Source: Kineosporiaceae bacterium (GTDB lineage: Bacteria; Actinomycetota; Actinomycetes; Actinomycetales; Kineosporiaceae). From it: 64,000 nt of DNA. Below are positions 42,966 through 51,359 of the stretch, piece by piece. Both the position numbers and the translations under genes were made by a program. The notes beneath the pieces were generated by a model. It was not told where the DNA came from and ran no database searches. It was given only the letters and a program-made list of their open reading frames with translations. Each line of letters begins with the position of its first letter. The first letter of the stretch is position 1. Where the stretch lies: NCBI GenBank assembly GCA_016713225.1, contig JADJPO010000001.1:1275970-1339969 (forward strand). Reading direction: 5' to 3'.

Positions 42966-44507
42966 CTAACGATCCGGTGCCACCCGGCCGCCGGATCCGC
43001 GCCTCCGGACTCGTGGGGCGCTGCGGAGCCATCCGGCGAGCTTGCCGTCCCGACTGACGTCCACCAGTCGTTGCACCGCCGCCGCACGCACCTCGGCGGC
43101 CGAGACCACGATCAGGTCGTCCCCGTGGCGCAACGAGGTGGTCGGGCCCGGCACGAACGGCTGGTCGCCTCGCACCACCAGGGTCACGTTGGCACGCGGC
43201 GGCAACCGCAGCTCGAACAGCTCCACGCCGTGCAGCCGGGAGGTCGGACCGACATGCACCTGGATCACGTCGGCGTCGAGGGTGCCCAGCGGGCTGGACT
43301 CGACGTCCAGATCGGTGGCCTCGAGCTCGGCGGCCAGCCCGAGCCGGCGGGCCACCCACGGCAGGGCCGGCCCCTGGACCAGCGTGAACACCACGACCAG
43401 CACGAACACCGTGTCGAACATCTCGATGCTGCCGGGCAGTCCTCGACTCCAGGGCACGGTGGCCAGCACGACCGGCACCGCCCCGCGCAGCCCTGCCCAG
43501 GACAGGAACACCTGCTCGCGGAGCGGCACCTTGAACCAGGTCACGCTCGCCAGCACGGACAGCGGCCGGGCGATCAGCAACAGCGCCAGCCCGACGCCGA
43601 TCCCGGGCAGGATGGCCAACGGCAGCCGGGACGGCGAGGCGAGCAGCCCGAGCAGAACGAAGAGCCCGATCTGCGAGACCCAGCCCAAACCCTCGGCAAA
43701 CCCCCGGACGGCGGCCCGGTGCGGCAGCCGGACGTTGCCCAGCACCAGGGCGGACAGGTACACCGCCAGGAACCCGGACCCGTGCGAGACCACCGCGATG
43801 CCGTAGGCGAGGACGACCAGGGCCAGGACGGCGATCGGGTAGAGACCGGAGGCGGGTAGGGCGACCCGGCGCAGTCCCTCGGCGCCGAGGCGTCCGACCG
43901 CCAGGCCGATGGTCGCGCCGACCGCCAGTTCGATCAGTGCCTCGCCGATCAGCAGCCACCAGCCGTGAAACGGTTCGCCCAGCGCGCGTGAGGTCAACGC
44001 CACCACCGCGATCACCACCGGGGCGTCGTTGAACCCGGATTCGGCCTCGAGCATGCCCACCAACCGCGAGGGCAGCGGCACCGTGCGCAGGACCGAGAAC
44101 ACCGCCGCCGCGTCCGTGGACGAGACCACGGCTCCGAGCAACAGGGCGGTCTGCCAGGTGAAGCCGAACAGCAGCCACGCGGCCGCGGCCGTGACCGTGA
44201 TCGAGACCACCGTGCCCAGGGTGGCCAGCAGGCTCGCCGGGGCGACCGAGGCGCGGATCGTCGACCAGCGCGTGGTCAGACCGCCTTCGGCGAGGATCAG
44301 CACCAAGGCCGAGTAGCCCAGGACGCCGGCCAGCTGTGCGTTCTCGAAGGTCAGCCCGAGTCCGGATTCACCGATTCCGAGCCCGAGGCCGAGATAGACC
44401 AGCAGCGAGGGCAGCCCGAGCCGCAGGCTCAGCCGCACCGCGGCGATCGCCACCAGCAGCACGGCCGAGGCGACGAGGAAGACGCCCCCGAGGTCGTCGA
44501 CGCTCAC
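42966..44507 (-). CDS. CPA1-family K+(Na+)/H+ antiporter with TrkA-C domain
   Basis: This roughly 513-residue membrane exchanger has about 12 helices. The ion-binding region ESGFNDAPVVIAVVALTS carries the expected Asp. The cytoplasmic C-terminus (about residues 400-480; IQVHVGPTSRLHGVELFELRLPPRAN) is a TrkA-C regulatory domain, as in KhaP/CvrA-type potassium/proton antiporters. The GTG at 44507 is preferred because the hydrophobic N-terminus starts there. It lies 19 bp downstream of the folate gene and is probably co-transcribed with it. Confidence 0.88.
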   Translation of the reverse strand: MSVDDLGGVFLVASAVLLVAIAAVRLSLRLGLPSLLVYLGLGLGIGESGLGLTFENAQLAGVLGYSALVLILAEGGLTTRWSTIRASVAPASLLATLGTVVSITVTAAAAWLLFGFTWQTALLLGAVVSSTDAAAVFSVLRTVPLPSRLVGMLEAESGFNDAPVVIAVVALTSRALGEPFHGWWLLIGEALIELAVGATIGLAVGRLGAEGLRRVALPASGLYPIAVLALVVLAYGIAVVSHGSGFLAVYLSALVLGNVRLPHRAAVRGFAEGLGWVSQIGLFVLLGLLASPSRLPLAILPGIGVGLALLLIARPLSVLASVTWFKVPLREQVFLSWAGLRGAVPVVLATVPWSRGLPGSIEMFDTVFVLVVVFTLVQGPALPWVARRLGLAAELEATDLDVESSPLGTLDADVIQVHVGPTSRLHGVELFELRLPPRANVTLVVRGDQPFVPGPTTSLRHGDDLIVVSAAEVRAAAVQRLVDVSRDGKLAGWLRSAPRVRRRGSGGRVAPDR

Positions 44508-44526
44508 CGAGGTGTCGTGCGCGGGC

Positions 44527-45198
44527 TCATCGCAGGCGCAGACACCGACGGGGGGTGGCCACCGCTTCGACCGTGCGGTCGTGGGGTTCCACCGGGACGG
44601 GCTCGACGGCGGCGTCGAGCACCTCATGGTCGTGCAGCAGGGCGATCACCGGGACGCCGGGGTGGGCCAGGGCGAGGGCACGGTCGTAGTACCCGGCACC
44701 TTGGCCGAGGCGCCGCCCGAGGGTGTCGACCGCCAGTGCGGGGATCAGCAGGACGTCGGCCTGTTGGACGGCGGCCTCGCCCAGGCGTGGGCCGGTCGGC
44801 TCCGGGCCGCCGAGCCCGGCGGGGGCGGTGAACTCACCGTCGTCCTCGGCCCACTCCAGGCGGCGTTCGGGCAGCACGATCGGCAGCAGCACCCGTACCC
44901 CGGCCGCCGCCAGCGCCGTGCGCAGGGGTTCGGTGTCGGGCTCGCCGGACATCGAGGCGTAGAGCGTGACGCACCGCGCCGTGGCCACCTCGGGCAGCTC
45001 CAGGACGACGGCGGCCAGCGCCAGCGCGTCCGCTTCGCGTTCGGCCGGCGGTCGGCGCCGACGCTCGGCGCGAATGCGGGTACGCAAGGCGGCCTTGGCC
45101 GCGACGGGGTCGGGTTCCTGGTCGATGGTGCCGGGCTGAACGGCGGTCGTGACGATGGCGGCCTCCCTTCGGAGCGAGCCCAATCGATCAGGGCCCAT
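44527..45198 (-). CDS. 5-formyltetrahydrofolate cyclo-ligase
   Basis: This 223-residue cytoplasmic enzyme converts 5-formyl-THF to 5,10-methenyl-THF using ATP. The central RTRIRAERRRRPPAEREA, the substrate site LGQGAGYYDRAL and the C-terminal HDHEVLDAAVEPVPVEPHDR are typical. ATG 45198 with GGAGCAGG upstream is a better start than the longer 45291 reading. It is followed by the antiporter and divergent from the diguanylate cyclase. Confidence 0.9.
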   Translation of the reverse strand: MGPDRLGSLRREAAIVTTAVQPGTIDQEPDPVAAKAALRTRIRAERRRRPPAEREADALALAAVVLELPEVATARCVTLYASMSGEPDTEPLRTALAAAGVRVLLPIVLPERRLEWAEDDGEFTAPAGLGGPEPTGPRLGEAAVQQADVLLIPALAVDTLGRRLGQGAGYYDRALALAHPGVPVIALLHDHEVLDAAVEPVPVEPHDRTVEAVATPRRCLRLR

Positions 45199-45409
45199 CC
45201 TGCTCCAGTCGGGCAGGACAACCAACTCGACAGGGCCGTGCACGGGGACGGGATGAAGATCTTCGGGAGGGAATCGAAGGATTCGCCTCACCCTCGAGGC
45301 ACATGCCCGGTTGGATGTCGTTGGTTACTACGTGCCACCATTCGACTACGGAGAAGTGCACGGGTTGGCGGGCGTCCGGGAACGAGCCGGCGCCGGAAGG
45401 GCGGGGTGG

Positions 45410-47608
45410 GTGACCCTTCGGGCACGCCTGGGCATGGTGCTTGCCGGGGTGATGATCGGGCCGGTGGTGGCGGCGGGCCTCGTGCTGACCGTGCTGGTAC
45501 CGCGATCGGCGGCGAACTCCCAGGACGCCGAGCTCGCCCGGGCTCATGCGGCGCTCGCCGCGGTCCTCGCCCAGCAGTGCCTGGTCCTCGACCACGATGC
45601 CCGCGCCCTGGCCGAGCAGCTGTCGCATCGGGCCGGGCTGGACGCCCAGGTGGCCCGGGCAGCGCTGGCCGCCTCGGCCTCGCGGAGCACGACCCCGAGC
45701 AGCACGACCGTCGAGGCGCCCGGTGTCCGACTGGCGGTCTGGTCGGGGGACACCCTGATCGCCGGGGCGATGCCCGAGACCCTGGTCGCGCCACTGCCGG
45801 TGGGCGCCTCGTGCGCCGATCCGCCCGGGGACTCGGTGACCGGTCCGCCCGCCCTGCTGACCCGCGCCGTCGCGATCACCGACGCCTCCGGTGTCCAGGT
45901 CGGTGTGGTGAACGCCACCACGGTGCTGACGGACCGGACCTTGGCCGGACTGGGCCGGCAGCTCGGGCTCACCGAGTCGCTCGCCCTGCTGGCGCGCGGG
46001 GTCAACCCCTCGGCCCGGACGGCGTCCGGTGGCTGGTGGGTGATCGCCCTGGCCCCGGCGGAGGGGTCCGAACCCGATCTCGGGGCCGTGCTCGAGTCCG
46101 CGGCGGGCCGGGCACAGGGAGTCGTCAGCGGAGTGCGCTATCAGCGGCGCGAGGCCACCTCGGAGCTGCCCTATGCCGTCCTGGTGCTGGCTCCCGATGC
46201 CGCCGGTCGCCCCGGGACGCTGCGGCTCGTCCTCCTGCTGGGGTGCACCGGTGCGCTCGCCGTGGCATTGATCGTGCTCGCCGGGCGGCTGACCCGGCCA
46301 CTCGACGTCCTGACCGAGACCGCCCGGCGGCTGGGCGCCGGGGACCTGCGGGCGCGCTCGAGGGTGAGCGGATCGCACGAGATCGGCCAGCTGGGGACCG
46401 CGATCGATGCCATGGCCGATCGGCTCGAGGCGAGCATCGCCGACTTGGAACACCATCGTGACGCCCTGGCGGATTCGTTCACCCAGGTCGGGGAGGCCCT
46501 GGCCAACACCCACAACCTCGACGCCCTGTTGCGCACGGTGGCCGAGTCGGCGCGCCGCGCCGGGGACGCTGCGGTCGCGACGGTGCTGGTGGGCGATTCC
46601 AGTGGCCTGGCCGAGCGGGTCAGCGTGGCCCGGGACGGCGAGCAGCCGGCATGGCTGGGCGAGGTCCTCGAGCAGTTGGGTGACCTGGCCCTGCAGGCCG
46701 CGGCCACCGGCACCGAGTGCGCGACCGACCTGGCCCCGCTGGCCGGTGGGGCACTCGCCGTCCCGATGCGTCGCGGCGCCCAGGTGCAGGGCGTGGTCGC
46801 GATCGCCCGGCGCTCGGGGGCCGTGGATCCGGCGGCCGTCATCGCGGTGACGACCATCGGCGGCCACGCCGGGATCGCGGTGGCCAACGTGCACGAACAC
46901 GCGGACGCGCAACGCATGTCGATCACCGACGCGCTGACCGGTGCGGCCAACGTGCGCCACTTGACCGCGACACTGGCCCACGAGGTGGAGCGGGCCCATC
47001 GCTTCGGTCGCACCCTGTCGGTGCTGATGCTCGACCTCGACCACTTCAAGCAGGTCAACGACACGATGGGTCATGCCTTCGGTGACGCCGTGCTGCGCGA
47101 GTTCGCCGTGCGGCTGCGCCGGTGCCTGCGCGAGGTCGACCTGGTGGCGCGCCGAGGTGGGGAGGAGTTCGCCGTCGTGTTGCCCGAGACCGGCACGACG
47201 GGTGCCGAGGCCGTGGCCCGCCGGGTGCTGCAACGGGTACGGGCCGAGCCGTTCACCGAGAGCGCCGGCTCGGGTCTGAGTACCGGCCGCAGCATGCCGG
47301 TGACGGTGTCGATCGGGATCGCGACCTATCCCGAGCACGCCGACAGCGCCGGCGACGTGTTGCACGCCGCCGACGTGGCGCTCTACGCCGCCAAGAGCGC
47401 CGGCCGAAACTGCTGGCGCGTGGCGGAGATCACCCCCGGTGGACACCCCGGTACGCTGCCGGGCGCCGGAGGCACGTCGTCCGGGCCGTCGACGTCGTCC
47501 CGGTCATCGGGGACGTCGGCGCCGTCCGGCCCGGCGTTGTCCTCCGACCCGGCCACCGGGTCCGCCGAGCGCTCCAGCTCGCGTCCGCGGGTGCCGAAAG
47601 CGAGATGA
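45410..47608 (+). CDS. Membrane diguanylate cyclase (extracytoplasmic sensor, HAMP, GAF, GGDEF)
   Basis: This 732-residue signalling enzyme makes c-di-GMP. An N-terminal helix and an extracytoplasmic sensor are followed by a second helix (LRLVLLLGCTGALAVALIVLAG), a HAMP domain (RLTRPLDVLTETARRLGAGDL), a GAF-like domain and a C-terminal GGDEF. The active site is RRGGEEF (about 582). The inhibitory RxxD site (REVD) lies exactly five residues ahead, so product feedback is likely. A Ser/Gly/Pro tail of about 45 residues ends the protein. GTG 45410 follows GGAAGG; the upstream ATG 45311 lacks a ribosome site. Confidence 0.9.
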   Translation: MTLRARLGMVLAGVMIGPVVAAGLVLTVLVPRSAANSQDAELARAHAALAAVLAQQCLVLDHDARALAEQLSHRAGLDAQVARAALAASASRSTTPSSTTVEAPGVRLAVWSGDTLIAGAMPETLVAPLPVGASCADPPGDSVTGPPALLTRAVAITDASGVQVGVVNATTVLTDRTLAGLGRQLGLTESLALLARGVNPSARTASGGWWVIALAPAEGSEPDLGAVLESAAGRAQGVVSGVRYQRREATSELPYAVLVLAPDAAGRPGTLRLVLLLGCTGALAVALIVLAGRLTRPLDVLTETARRLGAGDLRARSRVSGSHEIGQLGTAIDAMADRLEASIADLEHHRDALADSFTQVGEALANTHNLDALLRTVAESARRAGDAAVATVLVGDSSGLAERVSVARDGEQPAWLGEVLEQLGDLALQAAATGTECATDLAPLAGGALAVPMRRGAQVQGVVAIARRSGAVDPAAVIAVTTIGGHAGIAVANVHEHADAQRMSITDALTGAANVRHLTATLAHEVERAHRFGRTLSVLMLDLDHFKQVNDTMGHAFGDAVLREFAVRLRRCLREVDLVARRGGEEFAVVLPETGTTGAEAVARRVLQRVRAEPFTESAGSGLSTGRSMPVTVSIGIATYPEHADSAGDVLHAADVALYAAKSAGRNCWRVAEITPGGHPGTLPGAGGTSSGPSTSSRSSGTSAPSGPALSSDPATGSAERSSSRPRVPKAR

Positions 47609-47831
47609 ACCAACCGTGAGCGGCGTCATCGCGCCGATCACCAGACACAACCGGCACACATCATCGGTTCACGGTAAGAATGGGGCAGCGCCCGCGCGTC
47701 GTACGACGACTCGGGCCGACACCCTGCGCGATGGTGTTCCGCCGGGTGACACCGACAATCGGCCGGGGGCCGCAGGGGACGGCTCGGGCCGTCTCCCGTG
47801 GATGACGTGGGCATACGCCAGGGGAGTGGAC

Positions 47832-48785
47832 ATGACAGACGTGATCAGCAGCGTGGCGGCCGCCACCAACGTCGCCGCGCAGGCGGGGCTCGGGCCGGCC
47901 GTGACCAAGGCCGTGATCCCGGCGGCGGGCCTGGGGACCCGCTTCCTGCCGGCGACCAAGGCGACTCCCAAGGAGATGCTGCCGGTCGTCGACAAGCCGG
48001 CCATCCAGTACGTCGTCGAAGAGGCGGTCGCGGCCGGCCTGTCCGACGTCCTGATGATCACCGGGCGGAACAAGAGCTCGCTCGAGAACCACTTCGACCG
48101 CGCCTGGGAGCTCGAAGAGGCGTTGCAGGCCAAGGGAGACCTCAATCGGCTGGCCCGGGTCCGCAAGTCCAACGTGCTCGCCGACGTGCACTACGTGCGC
48201 CAGGGTGACCCGCGCGGTCTCGGGCACGCGGTGATGTGTGCGGCCAACCACGTGGGCAACAGCCCCTTCGCGGTGCTCTTGGGTGACGACCTGATCGACG
48301 TGCGTGACCCGTTGCTCTCGCGCATGATCGAGGTCCAGCGGCGCAGCCGCGCCTCGGTGGTGGCCCTGATGGAGGTGCCCCGCGAGCAGATCCACCTCTA
48401 TGGCTGCGCCGCGGTCGAGACCACCGATCAGGACGATGTCGTCAAGGTCACCGGCATGGTCGAGAAGCCGGACGCGGCCGATGCCCCCAGCAACCTGGCC
48501 GTGATCGGCCGGTACGTGCTGCACCCGCGGATCTTCGACGTCCTGGCCACGACGGCTCCCGGTCGCGGTGGCGAGATCCAGCTGACCGACGCGTTGCAGA
48601 CCCTGACCGACGCCGAGGGCGAGGGCGGTGGCGTCTACGGCGTGATCTTCCGCGGCCGGCGATACGACACCGGCGACCGGCTCGACTACCTCAAGGCCGT
48701 CGTCCAGATCGCCTGTGACCACCCCGATCTGGGCGCCGACCTGCGCACCTGGCTGAAGGGGTACGTGGCGAAGCTGGAGGACTGA
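47832..48785 (+). CDS. galU: UTP-glucose-1-phosphate uridylyltransferase
   Basis: This 317-residue cytoplasmic enzyme forms UDP-glucose. GLGTRFLPATKATPKEM (UTP-binding loop) and DKPAIQYVVEEAVAAGL are diagnostic, and TGMVEKP follows. ATG 47832 has GGGGAG upstream. It leads the galU-glp-moaC-mog group, but a palindrome at 48816-48888 separates it from glp. Confidence 0.95.
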   Translation: MTDVISSVAAATNVAAQAGLGPAVTKAVIPAAGLGTRFLPATKATPKEMLPVVDKPAIQYVVEEAVAAGLSDVLMITGRNKSSLENHFDRAWELEEALQAKGDLNRLARVRKSNVLADVHYVRQGDPRGLGHAVMCAANHVGNSPFAVLLGDDLIDVRDPLLSRMIEVQRRSRASVVALMEVPREQIHLYGCAAVETTDQDDVVKVTGMVEKPDAADAPSNLAVIGRYVLHPRIFDVLATTAPGRGGEIQLTDALQTLTDAEGEGGGVYGVIFRGRRYDTGDRLDYLKAVVQIACDHPDLGADLRTWLKGYVAKLED

Positions 48786-48815
48786 CCTAGCCACCCCTCG
48801 CCCACCCACCCCTCG

Positions 48816-48888
48816 CCCATGATCACCGTTGGATCGCAGTTTCCCCCGGTTCAACCGGAGCAAACTGCGATCCAACGGTGATCATGGG
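48816..48888. repeat. Intergenic palindrome, family B; possible terminator
   Basis: Perfect 27-base arms (48816-48842 and 48862-48888) share the family B left block CATGATCACCGTTGGA…CAGTTT. An inner hairpin CCGGTT-C-AACCGG lies in the loop. It lies between galU and glp. Confidence 0.88.
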
Positions 48889-48925
48889 CGGTTGTGATCA
48901 TGGGGCCTCGCCGTAGGCTGACCCG

Positions 48926-50182
48926 ATGATTGCCGTCGAGGAGCACCTGGCCAGGTGCCTGGCTCTGGTGGAGTTGCTCGCACCCCGTGAGGTCGAGCTG
49001 CTGGCTGCCCGTGGTCTGCTGCTCGCGCAGGACGTCACGTCCGGGCTGGATCTGCCGGCGTTCGCCAACTCGGCGATGGACGGCTACGCGGTCCGCTGCG
49101 AGGACGTCGCGGGCGCCGGTGAGCAGACGCCCGTCGTGCTGCCCGTGGTGGCCGATGTGGCGGCCGGACCGAGCGCCCCGCTGAGCATGGCGCCGGGCAC
49201 GGTGGTGCGCGTCATGACGGGTGCGCCGGTTCCGGCCGGCACCGAGGCGATCGTGCCGGTGGAGTGGACCGATGCCGGGACCACCACGGTGACCATCCGG
49301 CAGGCGCCGCAGCCCGGCCAGTTCGTGCGCCACCCGGGCGAGGACGTCACGCGGGGAGAGCTGCTGCTGACCGCCGGGACCCGCCTGACGGCCCGCGACA
49401 TCGGGCTGCTCGCGGCGGTGGGCCTCGACCGGGTGCCGGTGCATCCCGCGCCGCGGGTGGTGGTGGTCTCGACCGGCAGCGAGTTGGTGCCCCCCGGCGG
49501 CGAGCTGGGGTTCGGGCAGATCTACGACTCCAACGGGTATGCGCTGGTCGCCGCCGCCACCGATCTGGGCGCGCAGGCGCGCTATGCGGGTTTCGTCGGT
49601 GACGACGAGGCCGACGTCCGTGCCGCGCTGGACGCCGCGTGCGCCGATGCCGATCTCGTCATCACCAGCGGCGGGGTGTCGGCGGGGGCCTACGACCCCG
49701 TCAAGGCCGTGCTGTCGAGCAGCGCCTCGATGTGGTTCGGCAAGGTGGCGATGCAGCCGGGCATGCCCCAGGGGGCCGGCCGCTACGGGCCGGGTACCGC
49801 GGTGCTGACGTTGCCGGGCAACCCGGTGAGCTCGATGGTCTCGTTCGAGGTGTTCGGGCGGCCGATGCTGCGCACCCTGCTGGGTGAGCCCGATGTGCAC
49901 CGGCCGCGGCGGACGGCGCGGGCCGCGGTGGCCTGGTCGTCGCCCGCCGGCAAGCGGCAGTTCGTCCGAGCCGTGCTGTCGGAGGGTGAGGGTTCGCCCG
50001 GGCATGCCGAGGTGGCGGGGATGGCCGACGTGGCGACGGTGCGTCCGGTGGGGGCGCAGGGATCCCATCTGGTGGCCGATCTCGCCGAGGCCACCTGTTT
50101 GGCCGTTGTCCCCGAGGACGTCACCCGGGTCGAGATCGGCGATCTCGTGGAATGCCTTGTGCTGGAAAGGGTTCAGCGATGA
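48926..50182 (+). CDS. glp: MoeA/gephyrin-like molybdotransferase (Glp)
   Basis: This 418-residue protein has the MoeA fold: DLPAFANSAMDGYAV, the substrate segment VVSTGSELV and TSGGVSAGAYDPVK. MoeA inserts molybdate into molybdopterin. In corynebacteria the moeA-like Glp also binds the membrane protein GlpR and helps cell division. The presence of a SepX/GlpR gene at 54760 makes that role worth considering. It overlaps moaC by ATGA and is 137 bp from galU. Confidence 0.9.
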   Translation: MIAVEEHLARCLALVELLAPREVELLAARGLLLAQDVTSGLDLPAFANSAMDGYAVRCEDVAGAGEQTPVVLPVVADVAAGPSAPLSMAPGTVVRVMTGAPVPAGTEAIVPVEWTDAGTTTVTIRQAPQPGQFVRHPGEDVTRGELLLTAGTRLTARDIGLLAAVGLDRVPVHPAPRVVVVSTGSELVPPGGELGFGQIYDSNGYALVAAATDLGAQARYAGFVGDDEADVRAALDAACADADLVITSGGVSAGAYDPVKAVLSSSASMWFGKVAMQPGMPQGAGRYGPGTAVLTLPGNPVSSMVSFEVFGRPMLRTLLGEPDVHRPRRTARAAVAWSSPAGKRQFVRAVLSEGEGSPGHAEVAGMADVATVRPVGAQGSHLVADLAEATCLAVVPEDVTRVEIGDLVECLVLERVQR

Positions 50183-50691
50183 ACGCGACAGAGGCCGGGC
50201 CGGCCGGCGCGGCGGCGCAGCCGCGGGGGCTGACCCATGTCGACTCGCGGGGCCAGGCCCGCATGGTCGACGTCTCGGCCAAGCCGGTGACAGCTCGTGA
50301 GGCCAGCGCCGCCGGTCGGGTGCTCTGTTCGCCCGCGGTGGTGGCGTTGCTGCGGGGCGACGGTGTGCCGAAGGGTGATGCCCTGGCGGTGGCAAGGATC
50401 GCCGGACTGCAGGCGGCCAAGCGCACGCCCGAGCTGGTCCCGTTGGCGCATCCCGTTGCGGTGCACGGGGTCTCGGTCGAGCTGACGGTGACCGACGAGG
50501 GGGTCGACATCGTCGCGACGGTGCGCACGGCCGACCGCACCGGGGTCGAGATGGAGGCCCTGACCAGCGTGGTGGTGGCTGCGCTCGCCCTGGTCGACAT
50601 GGTCAAGGCGGTCGACAAGCAGGCGCGGATCACCGACGTGCGGGTGATCGCCAAGAGCGGTGGGCGTTCCGGCGACTGGCGGGCCGAGTGA
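50179..50691 (+). CDS. moaC: Cyclic pyranopterin monophosphate synthase accessory protein MoaC
   Basis: This 170-residue enzyme acts with MoaA in the first step of molybdenum cofactor synthesis. LTHVDSRGQARMVDVSAKPVTAREA and AGLQAAKRTPELVPLAHPV are typical, as is MEALTSVVVAALALVDMVKAVDK. It is coupled to glp by ATGA and to mog by GTGA, so the three are one operon. Confidence 0.95.
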   Translation: MNATEAGPAGAAAQPRGLTHVDSRGQARMVDVSAKPVTAREASAAGRVLCSPAVVALLRGDGVPKGDALAVARIAGLQAAKRTPELVPLAHPVAVHGVSVELTVTDEGVDIVATVRTADRTGVEMEALTSVVVAALALVDMVKAVDKQARITDVRVIAKSGGRSGDWRAE

Positions 50692-51197
50692 GTGCCCCGG
50701 ACGGCACCGTCCCGTCCCGGGCGCTGGTGATCACGGCGTCCAACCGGGCGGCGGCCGGGGTCTACGCCGACCGCGGTGGCCCGATCCTGGTCGAGGGCCT
50801 GCGTGAGCTGGGATTCGCGGTCGACGGTCCGCAGGTGGTGCCGGACGGCGAGCCCGTCGCGCAGGCCTTGCGGGCGGCGGTGGTCGCCGGTTACGCGGTG
50901 GTGCTGACCACCGGTGGCACCGGGCTCTCGCCGACCGACCGCACCCCCGAGGCCACCCGATCGGTGATCGACCGTGAGGTGCCTGGTATCGCTGAGGCCA
51001 TTCGGGCGCAAGGGGTTTCGGCGGGGATCGCGACGGCTGCCCTGTCGCGCGGGGTGGCCGGGCTGGCGTCGTCCACGCTGATCGTCAACCTGCCCGGCTC
51101 ACCGGGAGGCTGCCGGGACGGGATCGCGGTGCTGCGCGCCGTCCTGCCGCATGCCGTCGATCAGGTGCGCGGCGGCGACCACCCCACCCCGTCCTGA
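50688..51197 (+). CDS. mog: MogA/MoaB-family molybdopterin adenylyltransferase
   Basis: This 169-residue cytoplasmic protein has the MoCF-binding motif TTGGTGLSPTDRTPEATR and NLPGSPGGCRDG. It adenylates molybdopterin before metal insertion. GTG 50688 overlaps the moaC stop. A strong terminator follows at 51239-51275. Confidence 0.93.
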   Translation: MSAPDGTVPSRALVITASNRAAAGVYADRGGPILVEGLRELGFAVDGPQVVPDGEPVAQALRAAVVAGYAVVLTTGGTGLSPTDRTPEATRSVIDREVPGIAEAIRAQGVSAGIATAALSRGVAGLASSTLIVNLPGSPGGCRDGIAVLRAVLPHAVDQVRGGDHPTPS

Positions 51198-51238
51198 GCC
51201 ACGGGACACCCTGATCGGCGTGAGGGTGGGCCAACGGC

Positions 51239-51275
51239 GCTGCCCGGCGCGCTCAGGGTCAGCGCGCCGGGCAGC
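51239..51275 (+). terminator. Strong hairpin terminator after the moa operon
   Basis: GCTGCCCGGCGCGCT pairs perfectly with AGCGCGCCGGGCAGC around a 7-base loop, 42 bp after the mog stop. Confidence 0.8.
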
Positions 51276-51331
51276 CTCCTCCCCCCGGACCCGGGGGCGA
51301 TACCGGGCCACCCCGACGGGTGGCCCGATCG

Positions 51332-51359
51332 CAGGTGATGGCTAGGGGGCCATCACCTG
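51332..51359 (-). terminator. Hairpin at the end of the fibrinogen-like gene
   Basis: CAGGTGATGGC and GCCATCACCTG form a perfect 11-bp stem with a 6-base loop; the stop codon of the minus-strand gene (51342-51344) lies at the start of the loop. Confidence 0.7.
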
